From contig NC_092671.1 in assembly GCF_964355755.1 (NCBI RefSeq), positions 37,963,304-38,023,303 of the forward strand: a stretch of DNA of 60,000 bases. Direction: 5' to 3'. Origin of the DNA: Antedon mediterranea. Its lineage: Eukaryota; Echinodermata; Crinoidea; Comatulida; Antedonidae. Shown in pieces: positions 22,641 through 33,266 of this stretch. The notes under the pieces are model-generated. The model was not told the origin of the DNA. It was given only the letters and a program-made list of their open reading frames with translations, and searched no databases. A program made the translations under genes and the position numbers. Position 1 is the first letter of the stretch; every line of letters starts with the position of its first letter.

Positions 22641-22889
22641 ATTGTGTGCGGGTATTTTTCAATATGGACATCCATTAGACAGTGTACCACGATCAGAAAA
22701 TTGTTAAACCTAAATTCGTTTTAATTGTCAATTATCTAACTTAATTTAATTAGTAAACAGGGTTACATCAGGTGGTTAAAATCAGTACCGAAAGTACGAA
22801 CCAACTTTATATACCATCGAGTAAAAATTCTAGAAGTAATGCACAATTGACCAAATTTTGCCCTTACGTAAATTTATATATCGATGCTT

Positions 22890-23890
22890 AAGCTAGCATT
22901 CCCACCTAGTTGGTGCCGTATCTGGGGATTCCGATTTGAACAATAGTATAGATGTACAGTATAATACTGTAGTACTGAAAACTCATCTACAGTAGGCGGT
23001 TGTTAGCCTATGTTGGTTGCTAGTGTGAATGTGATGTGCTTCCTCATTGGTACCACAATGCAATCACTTCGCTGATCAGTGATGATGATTCTAATGTAGG
23101 CCTACCGGTACTTGCTGATGGCCTAAAATCATGCTATTTCGCCTTACTTGTAGCCCAAGTAAGTAATAATACGTTTTCTGTCAATCTCAATCAGATAAAG
23201 GTACAACTAAGCAACGAGGTGCCATATATGATGCTAGTGCTGTACTACAAAAGCGTGTTCAGAACAAAAAAATTGTAATATTTAAGGCATGTTATGTAGT
23301 TTTATTTGTATTACAGCTATTTAATTTTCTTGTATATAGTATAAGGTTCTATTTTAACTGTTTGTAATATATGGAGTGAGTGCAGAATATGTTTGGGCTT
23401 TAGCTTATTCTCACTCCTGGTTATTTTCATTGGTGACTGAAAAATATTATTATTATTAATTTTAGAAGCTGTTGAATTGTAGATATGAATTTATGTAATG
23501 TAAAACTTTTGTCTATCGAATGTCAGTTGATTTTCAAGTCAGATTTTGATCTCTTTTGTAAAAGTTTAAAAGAGTTTTATGTGCCCAAATTTCTTATTAT
23601 TATAAATTTTTAATAATGTACTTGCTCAGACATTTATCTTCTGATATTGCAATCTTTATGTTTTATTTTGATGACCTGATCATGTAAAAAAAAAAGCGAG
23701 TCCAGTAATTTTCTCTATGCTACACTGTATATATTATATACAGGTAATATTCTGTAAATAATACGACACAAATAAACACAATTCAGGACTGTAAACATAC
23801 TTCAGGTCACAGGATAGAATAATAATTTTCGTACAGTATATGCATCTTGCATTTGGGGGGATAACCCGAGTCACATGAGTTCAAACCTAG
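22890..23890. other. No gene seen
   Basis: AT-rich intergenic DNA between the inverted-repeat structure and the B1 promoter block. A short frame at 23036-23278 lacks any domain or conserved counterpart. Confidence 0.5.
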
Positions 23891-23904
23891 TTATTACAGT
23901 AAAT

Positions 23905-24088
23905 ATGTTTCATTTTGCAAAATCAAAACACGGATGTGAAACTAAATGATGAGTTGTAAACTTACAGATACATGAACTGTATCTTTTAGTAAACCTGCAC
24001 AGGAGAAATGCTGGGAAGTAAACAATACTTGACAGTAAAGTTGGACAAACGATAATCACAAGATTAGGTCTATAACATTGATCAAATG
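23905..24088 (+). promoter_or_regulatory. Displaced B1 promoter block
   Basis: AAAATCAAAACACGGATG and TGTGAAACTAAA, followed by GACAAACGATAATCACA-type words, match the 200 bp immediately upstream of B3 and B5. In B1 this block stops at 24088, and TIR elements occupy the next 4.2 kb before the start codon. Whether it still drives B1 is unknown. Confidence 0.7.
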
Positions 24089-24961
24089 AGCCCCTTTCTC
24101 ACAGATGTGGCTGCAATATACCGGTACAGTGCTGGCGTCGTGCCGGTATCGTTACCGGCATATCATTAGGCGCAGGAGCCCCGGATAGCGTTACGAAGTC
24201 GTTAACTCTGTCAGCCCATGGTCAACCCAACTAATGTGTTTTTCCCAAGGACAACTTATCAATAACTAAACTTTGTCACCACCCATAAGTGTGCTGTTCA
24301 TTTCCTATTGACCAATGAACACCAATGTAACTGGACCTGAGTTTCTTGCTATTCGACCTTGGGTGCAAATTATACAATTAATTGATGTTAAGGCCACTGA
24401 CTACTCTTTTCTGTATAGAAACACTGAATTGACTGAATAATAAGAAAACCCTACAATAATTTCTACTACTACTTGATATGGTGTTATACAAGAACTATAT
24501 TAAAAGAATTGAATGTCTGGAGAATGAAAAGTTAAACGTTATAACTTATATGTAAAACATCACTTAGATGATATCTATCAGATATATCATTTTCTAAAAA
24601 TTGTTTCATTAGTTAGAATAGATATCACGGAATACCAATACTGATCTGGACTCGGAAATTCAAAATGTAGCAGGCAACGTTTCACCAATGAAAACTTTCA
24701 AGACAAACAAAGTATCATAATTATCATGATATCCATTTTTATTTAATAACGATAAATGGATATAAATATTTCGTCTTTTTTGTTATTTTGTGATGGAAAA
24801 TATATTGAGTGAACATTGGCTGAGCTTAAGTGTTCCCCGTCCCCTTAATGTCCGCTTTATAGGAGTGTCCCCTCAGTAAGGATTTGCTGTTTTGCCCCTT
24901 AATAATAAATTATGATGTCCATCTTATCCTCTCAATTTTAATGTGCTACACCCGATAATAG

Positions 24962-25112
24962 AATACACATCTAGCTCGTATGTACTTTAAAGAACCTAGT
25001 ACATCTTTCGAGACGAGTGGGGGGTTACCCCGGTGTATTATCACAGCCACTGATCACCAACTGGGCCCTCTGGGAGACCAGTCTTTGATTGAAGAGGTTA
25101 CCCATTATAAAT
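24962..25112 (+). mobile_element. SINE fragment (3' body)
   Basis: Shares ACTTTAAAGAACCTAGTACA, TTTCGAGACGAGT, GTTACCCCGGTGTATTA and CACTGATCACCAACTGGGCC with the full copy at 30128-30458. The tRNA-like head is missing. Confidence 0.8.
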
Positions 25113-25134
25113 ATATATTTCAATTCAATAGAAT

Positions 25135-26500
25135 AACTGTACAGTAGGCTCCCATTTGATGCAATGTGTTACCCAATGTGCTCAATTTGATTGTGCTACC
25201 CAAATCCATGCTATCCATTTGAAATAATTTGCTATCCATTTGAAATAATTTGCTATCCATTTGAAAGAATGTGCTACCCGATAATCCGTATAGAATAATG
25301 TACAGTACAATTACATATATCCATTTGATTGTGCTACCTAATGTGCTATCCATTTGAAATAATGTGCTATCCATTTGAAAGAATGTGCTATCCATTTGAA
25401 AGAATGTGCTACCCGATAGTCCGTATAGAATAATGTACAGTACAGTACTATATCCATTTGATTGTGCTACCCAATGTGCTATCCATTTGAAAGAATGTGC
25501 TATCCATTTGAAAGAATGTGCTACCCGATAATCCGTATAGAATAATGTACAGTACTATATCCATTTGATTGTGCTACCTAATGTGCTATCCATTTGAAAG
25601 AATGTGCTACCCGATAATCCGTATAGAATAATGTACAGTACAATTACATATATCCATTTGATTGTGCTACCTAATGTGCTATCCATTTGAAATAATGTGC
25701 TATCCATTTGAAAGAATGTGCTATCCATTTGAAAGAATGTGCTACCCGATAATCCGTATAGAATAATGTACAGTACAGTACTATATCCATTTGATTGTGC
25801 TACCCAATGTGCTATCCATTTGAAAGAATGTGCTATCCATTTGAAAGAATGTGCTACCCGATAATCCGTATAGAATAATGTACAGTACTATATCCATTTG
25901 ATTGTGCTACCTAATGTGCTATCCATTTGAAAGAATGTGCTACCCGATAATCCTTATAGAATAATGTACAGTACTATATCCATTTGACTGTGCTACCTAA
26001 TGTGCTATCCATTTGAAAGAATGTGCTACCCGATAATCCGTAGGCTATAAGAATAATGTACAGTACAATTATATCCATTCGATTGTGCTACCTAATGTGC
26101 TATCCATTTGAAATAATGTGCTACCCGATAATCCTTATAGACTAATGTACAGTACTATATCTATTTGATTGTGCTACCCAATGTGCTATCCATTTGAAAT
26201 AATGTGCTATCCATTTGAAATAATGTGCTATCCATTTGAAAGAATGTGCTATCCATTTGAAATAGGCCTAATGTGCTATCTATTTGAAAGAATGTGCTAC
26301 CCGATAATCATAGAATAATGTACAGTACTATATCCATTTGATTGTGCTACCTAATGTGCTATCCATTTGAAATAATGTGCTATCCATTTGAAAGAATGTG
26401 CTACCCGATAATCCGTATAGAATGCACAGTACAGTTATATCATAGTTATATCCATTTGATTGAGCTATCTATTGTGCTATCCGTTTGAACTAATGTGCTG
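25135..26500. repeat. Satellite array of 21-bp units with higher-order structure
   Basis: The basic unit ATGTGCTATCCATTTGAAAGA occurs singly or in runs of two to four. Runs are separated by a linker with CTACCCGATAATCCGTATAG, AATAATGTACAGTAC and ATATCCATTTGATTGTGCTA. About ten such blocks differ in 21-bp unit number and in TACAATTACATAT inserts. Edges degenerate at both sides. Confidence 0.93.
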
Positions 26501-28090
26501 TCTGTTTGAAATAATTCAGGGGTTTTTTTTTAAATATGTTTTGCTATCCATTTTAAACGTGCTAAACAAGTTACATATTTGTTGATATAAATTTGCGGTA
26601 CACCACGTAGGCCTATATTAGTTCTGAAAAGAACTGTTGAGTTGCTTGACGTTTCGATTTAGGCCTACTCCAAAGTCAAAGTCTCCAAAGCTATTCCATC
26701 ATGTCGTATTCGGGGAATCGCCCACAAGTGTTTTCTCAGAGAAGGGTATGTTCTGTATGCTATTTTTTAATAATGTACAAAAAATGAAATGAAAAATCAT
26801 ATTAATTATCGGTATGTACGGAGGAAGCTCGAACAAGACGAAGCGCGAAACAAATAAAAGCGCAGCGCGAAACATCTGAAATGATATACAATTTCTCAAA
26901 ACATGAAAACACAGAATATATTATATTAATATAACTTTTTAATATTTCTAAAGGCTCGGACAAGGAAGAAGGGCCTTAAAAAACTGAATTGCTATATGTT
27001 AGACCACATTTCCATAACTTTTCAAAACTCATCGAACCCTCTGCTAGTAGGCCTAATTAATATAGGAGCGTATCGCCAAATCATTAGAGAAAAAAAACAT
27101 GGCATGAAGATGTAATTAATCAAACAACGGCCAAAGAATACCAACAATTTTAATTTAGGTTTCGATTCGTAATTACTAATGTGGTGGACTAAGCCTAGTT
27201 TGAAACTATAGTGACCATTTATTTTAGAAAGAAAGATAGAGAAATTTGTTTCCATCTCCATGTTATTGTTAATACCAAGGCACTTTTCAATTAAAAATTC
27301 TGGCCTAGTATTCTTGCAAGGTCGTCACAGCTCCAGTTACAAAGGTCGTCACAGCTCCAGTTACAAACGGTGATACAAAGTGTCAATCATTTGACCAGTG
27401 AACAGCCCACTGGTAGGATAGTCCTTGAAACCGTCCGTAAAACACATTAATCACTCACATCAGTCATGCCGCTAATGGTTGAAAACCTCACTTTTTGGGG
27501 TTTTCAAACGTAACGCTATCCGGGGCTCCTGCGCCTAATGATTCATTCTCATCGGACTATCGTGCCGGAAATATAACCGGAATATACCGGCTTTCTGTGA
27601 GAAAGGAGTCGGGCATATTCGTCCAATAAAAAGTCTCTGACAAAATAATTATTGAGGGCGTTCTTTATTGTTATTATTTTTGTCTAGCGATGATATGGCG
27701 GCGAATGTTAAGTTACAGATTATTATCTTCCTTTATAGCATAATTATGCAATACATGCTATGTACAGTATATTGTGCATATATTATACAGGTATAGCAAT
27801 TAATTTGCCGTCATCGGCAATCTGTAAAACACCTTAGAAGGCTGTAGGCCTACAATTTACAAGGCGACGAAAGGTCAGGCACCAACAAACAAAGAGCTAT
27901 TATGGCCTAGCCTAGCGGCCTATATAGATTATGCTACAAATTTCTTCTTGTCCCCTTATTTTAAGCAGCTCTCTTATCTCATTATCTCTCCAGTTCGACA
28001 TTATTATTGTTAATTGAATTGAATAGGCGCCAAAGTGATACACTTGACTGCGCAAGGTGTCAAAGCCTCGACGGGGAACCCCGGAATATA
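26501..28090. other. Right part of the TIR element and spacer; no gene seen
   Basis: AT-rich DNA with a short direct repeat AAGGTCGTCACAGCTCCAGT (near 27318 and 27342) and the right TIR at 27500-27610. Frames here are short and lack domains. Confidence 0.5.
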
Positions 28091-28099
28091 ACGGCAATA

Positions 28100-28293
28100 C
28101 GTTCTCACAGAATGCCCGTCTGGCATTGCGGGGAATATCCCTAGAATATTACTAGGTCTAAAGCAGGTCATGTCGATGCCGGCATGGTGCCGGCATGATG
28201 CCAAGACGACCCGTTCTCACAGAAAACCATACCGGCATGGTAATGGTATATTCCCGCAATATTCCTGGCACACAACTCTGTGAGAAAGGGGCT
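28100..28293. mobile_element. MITE-like piece abutting the B1 start codon
   Basis: Ends CTGTGAGAAAGGGGCT, the perfect inverse of the element start at 24089. Inside it repeats GTTCTCACAGAA and CCGGCATG words. It finishes nine bases before the first B1 ATG, so the immediate B1 leader derives from transposon DNA. Confidence 0.6.
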
Positions 28294-28301
28294 AGAGAGA
28301 C

Positions 28302-29477
28302 ATGCATGTTTTTAGAACTATGAAGTCAATTACGGGTTTTGTAGCAGTGTTTATTTTTCTCTTTGTTGAAAGTTGTTTGTCAACACAGCAACACAATGTA
28401 TATTGTACAAAGCTAAATGATTACTATATTGTTGGACAAATGCTGACAACTACATGTTATGTTAGCAAGTGTAATGATTGTATCAAATATTATCAGTTGA
28501 AGAAGGATAACCATTTTATAGTGGATGAAACATGTATCCACATTTTTAACAAAACAATACTTCCTCATGAAATAGAGATAACAATAACCAATTTGAGTAT
28601 TTCTGACAGTGGTGAGTACAGTATCCTTGTCACTCATCATGATGATAGTTCACAGGAATCCAGATTATTTAATGTGAGTGTATTTCCACAGCCTGCACCA
28701 AAGTGCTCATCTAACAAAGATTATTGTATAATTGGTGACTGCAGCATCACCTTACAATGCAAAATCTTTTCATATCTGAATCTTAAGTTAAATGATAAGG
28801 CAGAGTACAATCAAACAATTTCAGGTAATAATACAATTTATGAAAGAGAATTTCATATTACAGATCAGGACAAAGGTGTGGTTAAGGACATGTGTCTTTT
28901 CAATGTAAAATCTTATTGGTATCCTTGCATAGTCGAAGTATTAGTAAAAAGCCGATTGAATGTTTCTTTAAAATCAGCGGGAAATGTGATTGAAGGAGAC
29001 GATGCGGTTTTAAATTGTTCCCTACCAAACAACAATGACATCACTCAAGTTGATTACATATGGGAATCATTCCCAGAAATTGACATGAATACCAAAGGTA
29101 ACAGTTTAACAATACGCAATGTATCCATTGGTTTAAATGGGACAGAAGTAAGATGTACCGTAAGACTAGGTAATTATTCAGAGGGTTCAGCAACAACGAT
29201 ACTGAATGTTGACATCCTGGATCTTGATCAAGTTCATCCTGATGTCTCAACGATGCAAATAACAACATCCGACATAAGCAGGGAAGATAATACTATGCAC
29301 TCAAAATCTATATTGCTAATTCGATCAATCACATTTTGTGTGTTTATTATTATCGTGGCAATTTTGAGTACAAAATACCTTAACACAAGGAAGAAAAGAG
29401 ATTCCATTGACAATAGAACTACAAGCAACGACACAACCTCTGATGTAGAACTGAATGTATCGGTTATAGAGAACTGA
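28302..29477 (+). CDS. B1: three-Ig-domain type I membrane protein
   Basis: One exon encodes 391 residues. ATG 28302 opens the frame, but the Met at 28320 (MKSITGFVAVFIFLFVES) fits a signal peptide better and is conserved in other B genes. Domain 1 has a B-strand Cys (TTTCYV) but SDSGEYSI where the second canonical Cys should be. Domain 2 starts PKCSSNKDYCIIGDC and closes with two cysteines. Domain 3 has AVLNCSLPN, YIWE and VRCTV. The membrane segment ILLIRSITFCVFIIIVAIL contains an arginine. The tail of about 35 residues (TKYLNTRKKRD...VELNVSVIEN) has no tyrosine motif in its distal half. AATAAA lies at 29535. It is an adhesion- or immune-type receptor by architecture; the ligand is unknown. 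Confidence 0.85.
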   Translation: MHVFRTMKSITGFVAVFIFLFVESCLSTQQHNVYCTKLNDYYIVGQMLTTTCYVSKCNDCIKYYQLKKDNHFIVDETCIHIFNKTILPHEIEITITNLSISDSGEYSILVTHHDDSSQESRLFNVSVFPQPAPKCSSNKDYCIIGDCSITLQCKIFSYLNLKLNDKAEYNQTISGNNTIYEREFHITDQDKGVVKDMCLFNVKSYWYPCIVEVLVKSRLNVSLKSAGNVIEGDDAVLNCSLPNNNDITQVDYIWESFPEIDMNTKGNSLTIRNVSIGLNGTEVRCTVRLGNYSEGSATTILNVDILDLDQVHPDVSTMQITTSDISREDNTMHSKSILLIRSITFCVFIIIVAILSTKYLNTRKKRDSIDNRTTSNDTTSDVELNVSVIEN

Positions 29478-29534
29478 ACAGGAGCCGCATGGATATTTCA
29501 ATGTATTGGAATACTGTTTCTTGTTTGAATAACA

Positions 29535-29540
29535 AATAAA
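29535..29540 (+). terminator. Poly(A) signal of B1
   Basis: AATAAA about 60 bases after the stop codon, followed by AT-rich DNA. Confidence 0.6.
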
Positions 29541-30120
29541 GTGTTTTAAAATGATTATACAGTATATTAAGTAAGATGTTTTATCCTACTCTGACGTAAG
29601 TTGTACTTTTATACTAAGTACATTGATAATACAGTACTTGCAAAAAAAATGTGCAAGTAATTCTTGGGATTGACTCGATACAATTGTAAAATTAGCAATA
29701 GTTTAATTTTTTGTTAATCCTGGCCACATAAATATAAAAAAACTTTCTATAACCAATTTAATTGTTTAGCTTATTTTAGGGAACAATTCATTTAAAATAA
29801 ACATAAGCATAATGTATCTACAGTAATAAAAAATACTATTTTATTTTAAAACTAGGTACATTACCACAATCCTGTAATGCTTTCTGTTTCCTCTTGTCAA
29901 TGCAGTGGTTTTTAAGCTATAAGATGAAACAATAATTGAATTAGTTTAATTTTAGCTGTAAAATTATCAAAATAAAATATTTTTGATGCTTGAAACATTG
30001 TGGTTGTTATTATTTCTGGTTGTGTAAGCCATCGTTTTTCTACAATCTATTAATTAAGAAAGCTAATAATCAAGAATTGGGCATAGACTTATGTATTACC
30101 TCCAGTCGATTCACGGAGAT
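29541..30120. other. B1 3' flank, shared with B3 and B5 flanks
   Basis: Includes AATCCTGTAATGCTTTCTGT, TTTTAAGCTATAAGATGAAA and AATCAAGAATTGGGCATAGA, all present after B3 and B5. It marks the duplicated B-to-A spacer. No gene. Confidence 0.7.
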
Positions 30121-30127
30121 GTTTAAT

Positions 30128-30458
30128 GGTGAGTGAGTGGCCGAGCGGTTAAGACAGTGGAACCGTAATCACGTAGCCATAACATCGGCAGGGGTTCGAG
30201 GCTCACTCACTCCATGGTTCTGGTGGTAGAACGAGTCTTCTCGGATAAGGACTATAAACCGTAGGTCCAGTGTACACAACTTGCTCGTGTGCACTTTAAA
30301 GAACCTAGTACATCTTTCGAGACGAGTAGGGGGTTACCCCGGTGTATTAGTACATCACAGCCACTGATCACCAACTGGGCCCTCTGGGAGATCAGTCTTT
30401 GACTGAAGAGGTCACCCAGTATAAAGATAAAACAAATAAAACAAACAAACAAACAAAT
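30128..30458 (+). mobile_element. tRNA-derived SINE, full length
   Basis: The head has an A box TGGCCGAGCGG (30138-30148) and a B box GGTTCGAGGC (30193-30202). GTGAGTGA at the start can pair with TCACTCAC after the B box, preserving an acceptor stem of a Leu/Ser-type tRNA with a long variable arm. The body holds TTTAAAGAACCTAGTACA and ends in (AAAC)n. It lies in the B1-A2 spacer, a position empty in the B3-A3 and B5-A4 spacers. Confidence 0.8.
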
Positions 30459-30479
30459 GGTCAGGACATCATGCAGAAG

Positions 30480-31497
30480 CGGTCAGTCTAATTACTGAAA
30501 ACAACCGAAAATAACCGAAAACAACCCTAAACAACCGAAAACAACCGCAAACAACCGAAAACAACCATAAACAACCGAAAACAAACCGAAAACAAAATAA
30601 AATAATCTAAATACCGAAAACAAATTTGTATAATATTTTTTAAATGTCGCCCTCTATTGATGGGTGTTTCTTAATCTAAGACCATAACAGAGACAAAACC
30701 GCGCGCGCAAAAGCCAAGGAAGAAGACCCTACGATGGTAGTGTGCACAAAATACAACTAAAAATCGTGCAATCAATCAATGATAACATCGCATTTACTTA
30801 CAGAATCTATAAAAATATTTTAATTTTAGTCTTTCGATTTTTGATCCAGAAACCAGCGCATTACTCCTTACAATAATTGTGAATATGTTAATCCATAGTT
30901 TAGAAGTAAATTGACTATGGTTAATCATGATCGATTTAATTATAGATTTTCAAAGATAATTATACAAAGATACTAGGGACTATAAAGTATACTTAAAACA
31001 AGCTCACTATAAAGGATTCACAATAAAATCTATTCAGTAAAATTAATGTAGTCGAGTAAATAACGTTTTTATCCTTAATCGCTTCAGTATTCACTTAATA
31101 AAGTGACGAAAACCGGGGACGAAAACGCAAAGTTAGGTAAAATCATGCTTTGTTTTTGAAAAGACTAAAAACGAAATTTGTTTATAGATTTTGTAAGTAA
31201 ATGTAATCTACGGTGTATTTCATTGAATTTGTACGATTTTGAGTTGTATTTTGTGCACACTACCATTTCTTAGGGTCTTCCATGACTTTTGCGCCTCTGT
31301 ATGGTCTTAGCTTTAGAAACACCCATCAATAGAGGGCGACATTAAAAAAAATATTATACAAAATTTGTTTTCGGTATTTAGATTTTTTAAATTTTTTTTT
31401 GGTTTGTTTTCGGTTGTTTACGGTTGTTTGTGGTTGTTTTCGGTTGTTTTCGGTTGTTTTCGGTTATTTTCGGTTGTTTTCGGTAATTAGACTGACC
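30480..31497. mobile_element. Fold-back element with 10-bp repeat arms
   Basis: The ends are GGTCAGTCTAATTAC and GTAATTAGACTGACC. Each arm (about 220 bp) has a run of ACAACCGAAA-type 10-mers, then CCGAAAACAAATTTGTATAA and GTCGCCCTCTATTGATGGGT in inverted order. GCAGAAGC flanks both sides (8-9 bp duplication). The uninterrupted target AAGCAGAAGCTTAG survives near 58764, and AAGCAAAAGCTTAG near 40066. The ~570-bp centre is AT-rich and non-coding. Confidence 0.9.
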
Positions 31498-32429
31498 CTG
31501 CAGAAGCTTAGTTTTGAGTTTGAATCTCTGAGGCTTTTTCTCATTCTTTTTTTTCGAAATGAATTAATTAATATTCAGTATATCACCAGGTGGTTTAGAA
31601 TTTGTTCTGTGCCTTTGAAACTGGCCAAAAATGAAAAAAATATTTTTTTTAATGTTTACAATTTATTTGTCATATACTGTATGATGCTAATATTAACATT
31701 TTTTTCTAAAAATGTCAAAAAAGAAACATTTTACTGATCTTGCTTCATTAACATTTGAAATCAAGTTGAGTTATTGGTGTTTATTTTTATTTATTTATTC
31801 TTTCTTTTGACTGGATTGCATTTTCAGTAACGTAGTACTGCTTTCCAAAATGGTCCAGTTATAAGTTTAAAAGTAAAGAAAATTTATAACAATTAACATA
31901 TAACAAAAATTAAGAAAGATAAAAGCATAGGCCTAGGCCTAATTTAAAAGATATACAGAACAGTAAATTTTCTACATAAATAAAATGTAGGATCACTTGG
32001 ATGACATTAGAGTTGCTATATTTTGAGTTTATAAATATTTGATGCATAAATGTTTAATGCATAATATATAAAGTCTGTACTGGTGGTGTCATATGGTGCA
32101 ATAAATTTGGTTGATTAACTTGGTTTATTGGCGTGTGGGGGTCTATATAGACTTCCACATCTTCCTTTTTTTCCTCTTTTATGAGGTTAACCCACTTTTA
32201 TTTCATATTTTACAGTCATGCAATTTTTCACGTACAATTTTAGAGTGAAATAATATATTAGAACCATAAAATATAATATATTATTTTTTCTCTTTCTTTA
32301 TATATACATATATATTTATTTATGATGAAAGGAAAATAAATGTGTACACTAATAAAGAATGTTTGTTTTTTGTTCTCAGTACATTTCTTTAACATATCAT
32401 TTAACCAAAAAAAAATTATACATCTTCCA

Positions 32430-32690
32430 AATCATTCACTGAAGATGCCTACACAAAAAAAATCACTGAAGATGCCTACAAAAAAAAACCCAAAAATTCA
32501 CTGAAGATGCCAACAAAAAAATTAAAAACTCATTAAAGATGCCTACAAAAAAAAACATGCCTACAAAAAAAAAAAAGTTACTGAAGATGCCTACAAGAAA
32601 AAAAAAGTTCACTGAAGATGCCTACAAAAAAAAAGTTTACTGAAGATGCCTACAAAAAATTTACTGAAGATGCCTACAAAAAACCAAAAA
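32430..32690. repeat. Minisatellite, CACTGAAGATGCCTACAAAA units
   Basis: About nine copies of a 20-27-bp unit with variable A-tract length. Only about two occur at the equivalent site before A1 (9965-10015), so it expanded after duplication. Confidence 0.9.
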
Positions 32691-33139
32691 AAACATGCTT
32701 AATATTGTCTTAATAAAGAAATAAAAGAAATCATCCTATTCCGGAATAAACTATTAAGCTCAAGCAATACAATCATCTTATATTACTTAAGTCTTTCAAG
32801 CATGTAACGTTCCTCATCCCCATCCTTGCCTTTTAGACTTAAATTAGTTTGGTTTTTTCAAATTTTCTTTAAATAATTCGCCTATATTACTACAATACTT
32901 TATAAGTTGATATTGAAAATTAAAGGCGAGTAATACGGTATTAAATTTAGTAGTAATGTTTACAAAGTACAAGTTTAACAATTGGGTTTGCTATTTATCA
33001 AATAAAATAAATATACTGAAATAAACTTGGCAAGAAAAAAAACAGCAATAATAGAGATAGAGTAAATAAAACATGTAATTTATAACAATTTATCTATTTG
33101 TTATACAAACAATCTGACAAGCATTGTTGTATCTCTGTA

Positions 33140-33218
33140 TTGTGAAGTCAATAAAGTCGTACAAGTTTGTTTGACGCCACCAATTTATTTGGTGACGTCA
33201 ACAATTTTAGTTACCCGG
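33140..33218 (+). promoter_or_regulatory. A2 promoter module
   Basis: TTTGACGCCACC, TGACGTCA (33193-33200) and TTACCCGG match the A1, A3 and A4 modules. The short distance (19 bases) from TGACGTCA to the first ATG puts the site very near the start or in the leader. Confidence 0.7.
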
Positions 33219-33266
33219 ATGAGCAACGTAGTCTGTCGTGTGATTGTGAAATTGACAATGGAAATG
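33219..33266 (+). CDS. A2 first coding exon
   Basis: ATG 33219 opens 16 codons (MSNVVCRVIVKLTMEM) that run in frame to a GTAAGT donor at 33267. The phase-0 junction joins GCA of exon 2 (34423). This is the one A copy in which the outer ATG (of GGATGAGCAAC) is in frame. In A1 and A3 that ATG leads to a stop or the wrong phase, so an inner ATG may be used there. Confidence 0.65.

Larger units (their letters stand above)
19560..22877. repeat. 3.3-kb inverted-repeat structure with ~430-bp arms
   Basis: The left arm (about 19560-19985) and right arm (about 22293-22877) are reverse complements. Markers shared in inverted order include TTTACGTAAGGGCA, TTCTAGAAGTAA-like words, AACAGCTCGAGTACAGCATCAT and ATACAAATGTATTGAT. 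The right arm has an additional ~190 bp (22448-22640). The centre holds an A-gene fragment and a Gypsy fragment split by a fold-back element. No transposase was seen. Confidence 0.8.
24089..27610. mobile_element. 3.5-kb TIR element, non-autonomous
   Basis: The left end AGCCCCTTTCTCACAG and right end CTGTGAGAAAGGAGTC begin inverted arms that stay similar for about 110 bp and, more weakly, to about 270 bp. Both contain ATCATTAGGCGCAGGAGCCC then CGGATAGCGTTACG. Inside are a SINE fragment, a satellite array and AT-rich DNA. No frame longer than about 90 codons is present, so no transposase. No target duplication was evident. Confidence 0.7.

Noticed and set aside
23036-23278. 80-codon plus-strand frame
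   Set aside because: No start context, domain or conservation in the duplicated units.
25135-26500. CRISPR-like repeat-spacer array
   Set aside because: Units are tandem with degenerate linkers rather than unique spacers, and the DNA is eukaryotic.
30138-30215. A genuine tRNA gene
   Set aside because: A long SINE body and (AAAC)n tail follow, a 3' body copy exists at 24962, and the spacer paralogues lack it. It is better read as a SINE.
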